Assembly (NCBI RefSeq): GCF_932526225.1 | Contig: NC_064034.1 | Span: forward strand, 3,148,001 to 3,212,000 | Direction: 5' to 3' | Origin: Nematostella vectensis | Taxonomy: Eukaryota > Cnidaria > Anthozoa > Actiniaria > Edwardsiidae | DNA: 64,000 bases | Shown: piece by piece, positions 13,403 through 25,500 of the stretch | How positions within the stretch are numbered: the stretch's first letter is position 1 | Layout: every line of letters begins with the position of its first letter | Program-made: the position numbers and the translations under genes | The notes under the pieces: model-generated | Seen by the model: only the letters and a program-made list of their open reading frames with translations | What the model was told of the DNA's origin: nothing | Databases searched by the model: none

Positions 13403-16400
13403 CTTGTCCAAAGCACGTGCAGCAACCGCGATCGCGCGGTTACACAGTCGTCCTTGGTTTACCACAGGAAAACCAAATATAGCTGGACGGTGTTGGAATT
13501 CTTGCCGTTGCTCTTGCTTTGTGTTACCCTGGAGACCAGGGGCTCCGAGAGTTTTTCGAGCGAAGCGAGATTTTATGAGTTTTTCGAGCGAAGCGAGAAT
13601 TACGACGACAGCCCATTTGAACCCTAGCATGCTGGGAAAAGCGGATATTCAGCCTCTGAAACCCAGGGTAGCTTTGTGTTTTTAGCTCGTAGGTAGCGTA
13701 GGGATTCAGAGCCCAAAAGTCCAACAAATACGAATGTGCAGAAATTTGAAAATAAAAAATATCTTCGGGATAGGGACTTGGAAGCCTATTTAAAACAATA
13801 GCGATGCAAGGCCAGGGGATAATCAAATAAAAGGATGCTCTGACATCTATCTTCAGATGGTCCATCCTCTTCAGATGAACGATTAAAACAATTTCCTGAG
13901 ATGTATGAGAGGTACATAAAAGCCATACCCCCCTTGCTTATTCCATATGATACCTATGACTGCGCACCTCCCCCCCCCATTTGGATCTGCAAACAATATA
14001 AACAGGTTATTTATTGTTATTTTGAGATTACTACTGACGTGAAATAAAGTTCCAATTTTAAAATTTTTCTTTGGAGTGTTTTGTGGTCGCCAAAAGCATT
14101 ATGTTGACATTATAAACCCCCTTCTACCTAGCGCGCTGCGAGTTTTCCTGTGATGAAAAGGGCAACTCTTTTATCTTAGTTTGCTTTGCAGCTGGGGGCG
14201 TTAGCCTACTAACAGAACAAAGTGCTCCCGGGAAAGGGGAAACAAATAACGATCGAATCGGGCGGAAACAACAAAGTGATTATACATATAACTTTATGCT
14301 ATCTTTATGAATCTTTGAATCAGATAATTGGTTCCTAAATGAACACCTCCTATTGACTTTTGGCCCCACTCACAGAAAAAACACCCTCACAACTCGACAA
14401 GGCAATACCCCCTGGCTATTATTGTAGTTGCAAGGTCCATTTCGCCTGTGGAAGATTCACGTGTTTCATGTATGACTCTCGGCAAAGGCTTAACCATAAC
14501 CGAAACCTATATTCCCTGCAGCCATATAATAAAGGAACAGAGTGACTTTGCCTACTTTTGCTGCTAAATGCAATTGAATAATAAATATCGAGTAGAAAAT
14601 CGCGAACTACAAAGATTTAACTCAAAGGCATGGCGAGTCGGGTTTGTGGTGTATAAAAAGAATAGATCATTAACTGGTTAATCTGGTCTATGATCATCGT
14701 CTATATTTCGAATAAATTGTCTATCTTTTGTGAGTGATGATTGTCGGTAAGCTGGTTAAAGGCCAGCTCGCACCTCGTGCATGATAGCCCAGGATTATTG
14801 ATGTGCCGTAATGTCTTTGGCAGCTGTGCAACTTATTTTTAAAGAACGTCTAATTTTCAGTTGAGGCTGAGCCGTTTTTTAATTTTTTCAAGCATTTAAA
14901 GGCTGAAAATGTTCTTAACGATGTTTTTAAATTTTAGTGTATACAAAAATATAAAACCCAATGAATTAGGCAGAGAATTACAGGAATTACACAAATGATC
15001 AATAGCAGGTTGTTATTATGAACACAATTCGATTCTGCATTTTAGAAAGCTCCACACTAACAAAGTGGATAATATCTCGATAACAATTCACCTATTTTCA
15101 TATTTTTTTGCACTACAAGGGAATTGCACCGCTGAACTCGCGGATATCAAGGGATTCACGATCCTGCTTTAAGGTTAGAGAGAAAACGACTTCAAGCACT
15201 GGTTGCCTTTTTGAGGCAATTATCAAACTCAGATGGTTTCTTTGCGACACAGCTGCTGTAAGCGTTTTATGAAATGTTATTTGTGACTTGCTCTACTCAG
15301 TCGTCCTTTTAGGCCAATATAATATACTCCATCGTTTCATAACTCAAACATAAAATTGGACAGTTTTTTTCGCTATTGTTCTTGTGAAATTGGCGTTCCT
15401 GGTGGTTAATAGAAAATACAACTTTCTAAGATATCACTGGGGACCCCATGTTGCCCTTACAGCTGAGGGATATTAAGGGGGTCTGGCCGTACCCCCCATT
15501 CCCTCCCTCCTTCATACCCACACGACACTCGACTATTGAAGGTGGAAGGTTTGCTCTAATGAAGAAAAATTGAATACCACTTCGAGACAGGACGAGCCAG
15601 AATTGGTACTCAACTGCTCAAAATCCTGGCTGCTGTGGTGATGTTTAGAGACCCCTTCGCAATCCCCTTCCTGCGCTTTTTCAATACGCTAATTCTATTC
15701 AGAGCGATATTTCGGGTGGAAATCTAGTCGTAGGCTCAGGCCGTTCTAATAAACACCACTAACCAACAAAATGAGCTTTTTCATTTTGCTATGAACAAAA
15801 TTTGTTTAACTAATAAAGATCGCGGTGGCAATGAAATTATTTATAACTGTTCTGTGAATCAAGCCACATTTAGATAAAAAATTTTTTATTCGCCTCCTAG
15901 TTATTATTTTCCCCCTCCTAGGATTAAGGATCTTGATATGTCTTGAACAAGACCTAACACTCATTGCCAGGCTTTAGCAATTATCGGAGAGGCGTGATCG
16001 ACATAATTGGTCCGTGCTCAAGTTAGCTCACTCTTATTCAAAAAGAAGAAAATATTTGATGTGTAAATTAGACTCAACTCTAAATATTTTCAAACTCACA
16101 GAAAATGAAGTATTTGTTTTTTGATAAAAATCAAATCCAAATTCAAAAATATCAATATGCGCACAGTGAAATCAATTATCCTTTGGCTGTTTGTGTTGTA
16201 GCATCAATGCAAGCTTCGTTATTTTTTGGGAAGCATTTTGTTTAATTTTATCATATAGCCATAAATGGACGATTTTTGTTTTTGTCTGCGTCTTAAGAAT
16301 TTAGAATTTAAAAGAATTTAGTCATTTTTTTTTTAATTCAAAATCGAACGCCCTAAAACAGGTGCCTTTTCGAGTCGGCAAAGCTCCTCACCAGACAAAG

Positions 16401-18439
16401 AACTTAATTTTGGAGTCGGATATCCATTGTTTGCAAGTTCGAGTTCAAGATAAATAATAAAAAATTCCAGTAAACAAGTGCCATTTTTCACACAAATCCA
16501 CCAAGAAATGATAATGATATGTATAGGCAGTTTGTAGCAGGTGCATTTGCGAGTTATATCTCAGAAGTTCCTGTGCAAATTCTCTTACGAGTTGACAGTT
16601 TTATTGGTGGAATAGTAATAAAATCGCGGTCGCAATGCTTTCGCATCCACGGATATTTCGTGCAAAGTGCTTGCCAAACACCATCTGCTGAACTATCCCT
16701 CGCTCACATTTAATTAGAACCAAACGAAATTTATTTTTTTGAATGCAATGGTAGGTTGCGACATAGATTGGATGCTTAATGCAAAGGCGCTTAAGTTCGC
16801 GATGGAAATCTCGCTGAAATATTCATGAGATACTTAGCGTAATTTCAACATGAAACATGACCGCGCATAGGGCGCGAGACAAATATCCGTTTTCCAACAT
16901 ATTTTCAAGGTAGAAAAAGTATATAATTCCGTCTCTTGGCGCGGTTATCACTGAACACCACATAATTTTGTCGGTCTTGGCAAAAAAAAACCCTAGGTGT
17001 GCCCAATATAAAATGCGACCGAGGGCACGGCGTTAAAGACCCTTGAAATGAATTAGAAAAGCGCTCTAGAACAAGGCCTAAAGACCCCGACACTCATTAA
17101 ATATGAGAAGCCTACTTTCTTAAATGCATAAAAAACAGAGAGTGACTCTCAGCAGTAGTTTTTTTGCGTCTGGAAGGGGGACATTTATACTACAATATAT
17201 AATGCTCTAGCCAATGGCACAGTGTTTTCTTATCGAAGTTAGGCGTTGTGACACCGTGAGCGTGAAGACTGCTAGCCGTGTTGTCTACGTATCTATGTAG
17301 TGACGAACCCCTGCACTTGTGACAAAATTGTTCTAAGTTCTTGACAGGTTGTGTCGGAATCTCCTAAGGCTAAAAATCAAAATATTCGACTGCTTTGACC
17401 AATGGCTGAACATTCGCCCGAGCACTCTTATCCAAATATCACCAAACGGAAATAGAAAGACAGCGATCATCCGCTAGGAGAAGTCTCCGTGCGTGGCGTA
17501 TTTCACCTAAAAAACTGATAACTTCAAGAATTGAAAACCCAATCCCTCTATTGCCCTCGAGACACGCAAACGCTGTTGTTTAAAAATGCTTATAGGTAGC
17601 CCTTTCGAGTTTATTTTGAAAGCACTTTGGGTATTATATTTGAACAATCGACTGTGAAATTTGCATTTGAATGCATGGTACAAGAGTATTGTACGTAATG
17701 TATCCGCGCTAGGTTCTGTTCTGCATCCGATGGTCTGTTTACATATCAAACCGCGTCTAAAAATGATTTCTGGACTATTTTATGATATTTTCCTTAAAGT
17801 TTTATTGTAGCCTAAAATTGCGGACTTTTTTCATCAGTCAGTAGAACATTTCCGTCTTCTTTGCGGTGAGTCTACATAATGTAGTGTTTGTTGCGGCATT
17901 TATCGCGCTGTGAGCGTGAGCTTCCGGTTGTCAAGTAAGCGCAAACGCTTCCCCGCCGGTAGCCGCAGGGGATAAGGTCGCCAAATTAGAAAAGTAACCC
18001 AAAACAACATAATGCTCCAAAAAAATCGAGAAGCGACTAAACATGATTTCACAAACGCCGTATGAAACCTTTTCCTTTATTCGCTCTCGGGTAAAGGGGA
18101 TTGGCAACAGGAAATAACAACAATGAATGAAATATATCAATATCTATGTTTATACCATGTAGACTCCCCTAATAAACATTTTAGCTCCGAGGGGGGTGGA
18201 GAACGTCAAACGTTTGTCAAAATTCCCTATAGGGTGGTTGATTGTATTGCGGTATCGAAGGCCTGAGCCACGTGCAAGATAAATAAGTTTTTAGCGCGCC
18301 ATATGTGACAGTTCATTTCTCATTCGAATTTTTGACGTTCAGTTACGCTCACGGCTTATTTCAGTTCATTTTTGGTGACCCCGTCTCTAATTTATTCGTT
18401 CGATTTTCTCAGCTCAGTGAAACTGAGACACTTTCTGTG
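13403..18439. other. Spacer between divergent HEATR1 and ELAV-like genes
   Basis: I see no convincing gene here. The HEATR1-proximal end includes the promoter and 5' UTR region by position and holds a direct repeat of about 28 bases (GAGTTTTTCGAGCGAAGCGA twice, 13541-13600). No TATA-like element could be assigned with confidence. The final stretch before 18440 contains the ELAV 5' region. Confidence 0.6.
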
Positions 18440-19510
18440 ATGTTGGACATGATGGACGACAATTCTAAGGCTATGGCTGAAGATATCAACAATCACGAAC
18501 CGATGGAAAATGGAACTTCAGATGAAAGAACAAATCTTATAATCAACTACGTGCCTCCGAGTATGAGCCAAGAGGATATCAAAAAAATATTTGGGACTGT
18601 GGGAAATGTCACCAGTTGTAAACTCATCCGCGATCGAGCAACAGGACAGAGCCTTGGCTACGCGTTCGTAAACTACGATAATCCTGACGATGCGAACAAA
18701 GCTGTAAGGGAGATGAATGGAGCTCGACTTCAAAATAAAACCCTGAAAGTGAGCTTCGCGCGACCTTCTTCTACCGAAATTAAAAACGCGAATTTATATA
18801 TCAGCGGTCTACCGAAAGACATGAAAGAAGAAGAGGTCGAAGCATTGTTTAAGCCGTTCGGAAAAATCATAACTTCTAAAGTTCTGAAAGATGTGAGCGG
18901 CGAAGGTAGGGGCACAGGATTTGTACGTTTTGACAAGCGCTGTGAAGCTCAAACGGCCATTGATGACCTGAATAATAAAACATTACCCGGCACTAATGTT
19001 AAACTCACAGTAAAGTTCGCAAATCCACCGAATTCAAGACAGCCAGCTATGCCGCTTAGTCCGGCGCTAACCAGCCCTCTAGGAAGAGCGCTAACTCCCC
19101 AGCGAAACTTCAGTGGAGGGCCGGTTCATCATCAGATGTTGAACATGAGGTATTCCCCTATGACAGCGAGTAGCTTCTCCCCTGCTTGCCAAGCCAATTG
19201 TCACTCACCGAATAATTCTTCAAGTAACAGCTACACAAATCTATCCGGCCTTACTCCTCAAGGCTGGTGTATTTTTGTGTACGGGCTTCCTCAAGAAGCT
19301 ACCCCATTATTCCTGTACAAATTGTTCAGCCCTTACGGTGCGATCACAAATATCGAACTCAAACTGGACAAAGGCTACGGCTTCGTGAACATGTCCAACT
19401 ACGAGGAAGCGTGCCATGCTATCTGCTGCCTAAATGGGACCCCACAGCACGGGAAAATACTCCAGGTTTCCTTCAAAACACCTAAAAACAACAAATCTCT
19501 CCAAATTTGA
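18440..19510 (+). CDS. ELAV/Hu-like RNA-binding protein, three RRMs, intronless
   Basis: ELAV/Hu proteins bind U- and AU-rich elements in mRNA and regulate splicing, stability and translation, often in neurons. The 356-aa protein from the ATG at 18440 (MLDMMDDNSK) has RRM1 at about 31-109 (RNP2 LIINYV, RNP1 LGYAFVNY), RRM2 at 117-195 (LYISGL, GTGFVRF), a Pro/Ser-rich hinge at 196-275, and RRM3 at 276-350 (IFVYGL, KGYGFVNM). This is the canonical 2+1 ELAV layout and near the usual length. An in-frame ATG at 18305 would add 45 residues (MTVHFSFEFL...) unlike any family N-terminus, so I reject it. The whole reading frame is one exon, unlike vertebrate ELAVL genes. This could reflect intron loss or retrocopy origin, or a normal lineage state. 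No frameshift or stop is seen. The 3' flank is very AT-rich with many ATTTA motifs. Confidence 0.93.
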   Translation: MLDMMDDNSKAMAEDINNHEPMENGTSDERTNLIINYVPPSMSQEDIKKIFGTVGNVTSCKLIRDRATGQSLGYAFVNYDNPDDANKAVREMNGARLQNKTLKVSFARPSSTEIKNANLYISGLPKDMKEEEVEALFKPFGKIITSKVLKDVSGEGRGTGFVRFDKRCEAQTAIDDLNNKTLPGTNVKLTVKFANPPNSRQPAMPLSPALTSPLGRALTPQRNFSGGPVHHQMLNMRYSPMTASSFSPACQANCHSPNNSSSNSYTNLSGLTPQGWCIFVYGLPQEATPLFLYKLFSPYGAITNIELKLDKGYGFVNMSNYEEACHAICCLNGTPQHGKILQVSFKTPKNNKSLQI

Positions 19511-22500
19511 GGAACAACCGAAGCTTTCCTTACGGAGAGTTGAATAAATGGATGGCAGATTTGAACGAACACAGTTCGACTGCCCCCCCTTCAGCCGAGG
19601 CCAAACCCTTGAGCCGGCTTTAAAAATAAACTTTATGGCTGCTAAACTTTTTTGGTTTATCTCGTTCAAGGTTTTCGTTTATTATTTGACATTTTTTTTG
19701 TTGGTTAGTTTAGCGTTAGGCAATGTAGTTCAGTTGGGAGTACGTATAAAAATGAGTTCGAATTGTTTGATCTTTGATCTTAACTTACATACCGAGTTGT
19801 ATATTACATTTAGATTTTGTCTATTTCACCCTTCGGTTTCGAGGGTTATTTCGTTTCGAATTTGTTCGCCATCAAAGCGGTATATAATGGCTTTAGTTAA
19901 ATAGAGAAAGTCCGAAGAGGATTATAGAAAATTCATAGAATATTTACGTTCAGAGAAATATTATTGGAGTTGAGAAATTATTATTAGTGTTAATACTATA
20001 TCAGAGATTATACTACCAAATGGCAAGAAAAATTCACCCCCTTATGGGTGTCAAAATGCAGATATAAGCTTTCGTTACGAGATGGCTTTTATGTTTTCGT
20101 GAAGTGATGACAGATATACGTTTCTGCTTTGCTTGTTTACATTTTCTCGTATTTTGTGGCGGAATTTTGTGGCATATTTCGCAAAGGCCCTAGAATTCCT
20201 TGGTGACCACTGTAACTTTAATCTATTCTTGCTTTGCTTTTATTAAATTTCCTTTAATTTCTAACCAGTTTGTGTTATTTTGTTCTTTTACGTTTATGTG
20301 TTTCCTTTATGTTTCATATTTTTCTTTCTTCTGTTTACATCTCACATTCTCTCTGTTTACTGTGATTAATAGCAGGTATTCGTAGGGAAAATCCACATTC
20401 ATCGAACGCTTAGAAACAACGTAGTTTCATCTTGGTAAAACTGAAATGAAATGAAATCACTTTCAGTTTTGGTTTTCACTTTCCATTGAATAAATATTGT
20501 GGTTTTCAGGGTTTCTTAAAACACTGAGGGGGTACAATATGCAAATTTTATTTTTTTATTTCAAATTTGACATATAAAAACACCTTTTAGAAATACTTTA
20601 GAAGGTAGGAGGAATTAGAAAATCACAGGCTATGTAGAATTTTTTTAGTTTAAACTTTGTTCTTTTTAAAATTTTTTGTTTGAAGAAGATGAATGGAAAT
20701 TGGAGGAAGAGAAAATGGAAAATTTATGCATGTGGAGAACAAGAACTCTAGAATGAATGGATTGGACTAAGAGAGTCATCGCAGGTCGATTCAAACTCTG
20801 AAGATTGAACGAATGAAGGAACACAAATTTAAGGTAATAAAACCTTTAAAAATTGATGAAACAAGCCTCTGATATTATCATCCAGATGGGAAAAGAGATT
20901 AAAAATTATTTTGATTTCTTAGTTTAATTGAATATTTTATAAACCAGACCCCTCCTTCTATTTCCTATGCTAGGAGGGCAATCTTGGTTTTGTGAGAAAA
21001 TCTTTAATTTTCAGTTTGATATTTGCCTTTCAAGTGATGAGTCCCCCTTTGTGTTTCTGCATTACCCAATAATGCAAGGCACATCAAAGTCTCACGAAGG
21101 CTTCATTTGCTAATGCAGGTGTTTGTGAGAAAAGAGGAAAATACAATAAGACTGAAAAGGAAGTCACACAAACTGATTCAAAGGACAGAAGATTTAGTAT
21201 TGAGTCCAAAAAACCCCACTCATTTGAAATATATTGTTTTTAAGCCAAGGTTTGGCAGTGTATAATACCAAGCTGAAGTAAAATATCATAAAAGAAAGAG
21301 GACTTAATGCTATACTTGTGTTTACAATATGCTTAAATTAATCACTAGTCAAGTGCAAATTGAAAGAATTTCAGCTGACCAGTTTTTTTTTTTAGTTGTT
21401 TTAGGACTCACTAACAAAATAAGGGTTCATTAGAGAAAGCAAGTTTCCTGACCAAACACTAAATTTGTGTGTATTTATTATTAGATGAAGGAAGAACAAA
21501 ATTGATTATCTTCCTAAGAAGCAGCAGGAAAGTAATTGAAAATTTGTGAGTGTTTTGTGGGCAAATAAAAGGTAAATCCTTTCATAGAATGAAGCCACCC
21601 ATAGGTTAGTGCGAACTTGATTATTTAAGGTGTGCTTAAGAAAGGATCTTGTCCTGTAATATATTTGTTCTCAATGTGAGTTAATGTTTCTCACTGTGAT
21701 AGGCAATTTACTTTGGGCAAATCAGGTTTAGTTTACATCAAGAATGCATCTATTTCTTTGGATTGGACTAACCATTTGAAAGGTCTTGGAGAGTCCATTC
21801 AAATGTGAGCTACCAAAATCAAATGATTAATGAGAAACTTGAAATAGTTTGCTCCTGACAATTTCCTACAACATTTCAATATTGGTATTAATCAAAAGAT
21901 AAGTTGAATAGTTATAGTTGCTGCATAATTGGCATTGCTAACCCTTCTAGCTGAAAGCGATTATTGTAAATAGAAAGGAGACAAATGAAATTCTATGCAT
22001 TTTAGAATATTTTTATGATGGTCATACTTTGGAAAGCAAGGGATATATGCCTTACAACTAGGGTATATATTGTCAACAAAATTTTAATAATTATAAAGAC
22101 CCTGGCTATCTCTCTGATTGGCTGATCCTTGGGATAATTGACAGCATGGACTGATCAAATGAACTTTGTGCTGTCTGTGAAAATGTTTACCCTTCATATT
22201 TCTGCTTGGCTGGCAGGTAGCTTTGTCTCACACACTAATTGCTGGAGGGTATTCCTATTCATTCACTGTCTGTTATTTGATTTAAATGCTTGAGAGGTTT
22301 TCATTTAGAAGCTATCACTATAGACAACTTAAAGTATATAGAAGGTTTCTTGGTATTTTTGTTTATAAATTGCTCTTATTTGATATTTTCATCAAAGATG
22401 CCAATAATCATTTTTAACTCTATTAAGATAATAAACTGATTAACTCAAAGCCTTCCATTAAGCCGACTTCTCTCACAAACTTTTATTATCACTGAAGTTC

Positions 22501-25500
22501 ACATGTTAGAAAAGTAGCTTTCAAAGTTTCCCATCAAGTGATAATATTGAGGTCTTGTGGTTGGTCACAAAACTTTACAAAAAGGAAAAGATAATAAAGA
22601 CTGTCTCTTACTCCTGGGGTTTTATTACTATTGTTAAAAAAATATATATATATATAAAAAGAGATGCATATTACAGACTGTGTCTGTTGTATTTACGCTG
22701 TATACATATTTTATGATGTAACATATTTATAAAGAGAAAAAAATATTTCCTGGTTAGAATGAGTTTTTATTTATCTATTTCTTCTAGTTGAGTAAGTGCA
22801 ATAATTATAGTATTTCTAATCAGGGAATTAAAATCTTTAAAGGTATGGCATCACCTTTTAAAAATGATGAAAAATTAAGGAACCTAGTTGTGAAACTCAG
22901 CAGCTGTTACTCAGAATTATTCCAAACCAAATTTTGCAAAATAAAAAACACCAGTTGAATGTAAGGTAGCCCCAAAATGTGAAAATCCAGTATGTGTTTG
23001 ATAATTGTGTTTAAAGGTTTTGTTCTTTTTCTGTCTTTCATTTCCATTCTTTCAGGCTGTATGCGTTTAATAGTTCTATTGAAGATACTGTAATTGCTTA
23101 CTGAAATAAATGTATAAATCAATGTTTTCCTATTATTATATGTCCTGTTCATTTCTGTTGTTTCTACTTTTGTGGATTTTTTATTAATCCAAAATGTTAT
23201 TTCCTTTTGTAATATTTCTTTTTGCTAAAACGTTGGTTTTGATTTAAATATTCATATGGCATAGAAACTGATGAAAGCGGATGATGAGATGGGCTGATTC
23301 TCTTGAAACTCAAACTGGTTGTCGTTTTACCCACTCTCTTAAGATTTTAATCCTCTTCTGTCATGTTTTAGTTGAAGAATTATTTAAAAGGGCGTCCATC
23401 TCACTTATGTATGATAAAGTTTTTGCTTTTTGTTTTTCCATGTCAATATGAATGAAGGAATGCTGTGTTCCCACACTAGGAGTCGCCATGAAATTATTGA
23501 GTTGTGGACCATTATCGACAGGAATCTCTATCAATGACAATATGTACCATTATGACTCTGACAACTTTTCATTTCTTTTTCTTTTCTAAAACGTTATATT
23601 CTCAAAATCGAACTTGCTCTATGTATTTTTTAATTACATAATTCTCAGTGTTTGACAAATGTCGGTGGTTTTCTTTGTGGTTTATTTCGTTTTCTTATCT
23701 CTAAGCTCACCACTAAACAAAGATGATTTTAAATGTCATGCATACATTATATTTCACGATATTTTCGTCTACAAGTGATAAAGTGAAATCCGAAGCCCTG
23801 GGGAAGATACATTTACATAGAAATAACGTTAAAAGGGGAAGCAATCATTTTCCTAACAAGTCAAACCAACTCTTCGTCTTCAACTGTGCTCTTTGCTAAG
23901 AGTTTAATAGTTGAGAATGCAAGCGAAAACGTCAAACCACAAGAATGTCCTCTGAAATAAATGGCGTGGGAATTGTAAGATTGCGATTTTCTTTTGATTT
24001 GTGTTTTAAAAACGTAGGCCTTGTTTTTAATTGATGAAGTTCATTAATCAAAGCCCCTCTTGCCTAATTGCTTCTTTTCTTCATTTTCGTTTCATCACTA
24101 GCAAATTCCTTCGCAGCTGCGTCCAGAATCAATATTTTGAAGGTTTTTAATGGTCAGCTATTTCCTAGTGTTGGCAAGCCTCTTTGTATATCTCTCCTGA
24201 GTCACCAAAGTGTCTGACGGACAAGGCTCATGAAGTTTAGACTACTTTAACAATTAAGCTAGTCCCTCTGCAAATATTATTTTTGTTTTGTGCCCACAGG
24301 AAGCAAGTACCTTGAAGATATGTGCTTTCCTAATGGCCAATACTCGAGGTTTTAGTTTTTTGAAATATAAATTATTTAGGTATGGGTATTTTATTTTTAA
24401 TAAATAAAGAATTGCTTTCTTCGTTCAATAATCAGATCCTTTACGTATATATTGGGTAATGGTAGTATTTTGCCATTTCTAATTTTCCTTATTTTTTCAT
24501 TTCAATGTTTTGGAATTCTTCACCCTCACAGGAAGTCCCCTTTACACTGTTCAAAACATCAAATCCATCAGCTTTTTTAAATTTGGATCACAAATAAACC
24601 TCGCCTTGCGTTTCCAATAACCGGAATGAGACCGCACATAGATTTCGTTTTCATTTTTGGTTTTGTTTGTACTAGTCTTAGTTCCCTCCCATCTTTTTAT
24701 TAAATTAAACGAATTACAGACTATATTCCCAGGTTTCTTATCGTTTTAAGTTATTACGTATTTTGGGAAAGCGTCCTTGTGCCTAATAATATTGCTTTTA
24801 CGACTGAGTTTTAGATATTGGATGAGATGTGCGCCAGAACAACGAACCCTATGCTAATGGCGGGTTGATGATTTAATCATGTTTCAATTTCACACTGATT
24901 GTTTTGGTGATGGCTTTTTGTTTTCCTAGGCAGCGTTTAGTAAGCTAAACACAATTAACCACAGACTATTGCTGTTGGCGTAATATTTTTCAAATACATT
25001 CAGCGATAAAAGTTTTGGCCATAATAGAAAACAATAAATGATATATAGATGATGTTGCATCTTTTAAAAACGCCGCATGTCAGATCAGCAAACTTTGTAT
25101 GCGTTTAAACGAAATTAGAGTACCTTCTTCGTACTTAACAATTACCCAATAGAAACCATTCGACGTTTTAGGCAAGGCCCGGATAGAACTTACAGCCATA
25201 TTAGCCCCTACACAATTTCAATTCAACCTCTATCACGTGACAGCTACTGCTTTTGATTCCCGATACCTAGAGCCTTCAATGGAAATTAAGAATAGTTCTA
25301 GTTATTTTTTCAAGGACGAAAATAACCGTTAGAACCTCGTACTAGTACCGTAGAACCGTATGATTTTACTTATCGAGGGCAGGTGAAAGGGACTTTTGCC
25401 ATAATGACATATTGTGATCACTAAAGATATTTTGAGCTGATATCTTCTCATTTGGCCTTTACGAGAGAATGGAACATGAGCGCCTTTAGCATTGCTCAGA

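Noticed and set aside
18305-18439. 45-residue N-terminal extension of the ELAV-like protein
   Set aside because: The sequence is hydrophobic and unlike ELAV N-termini. The ATG at 18440 gives the expected length.
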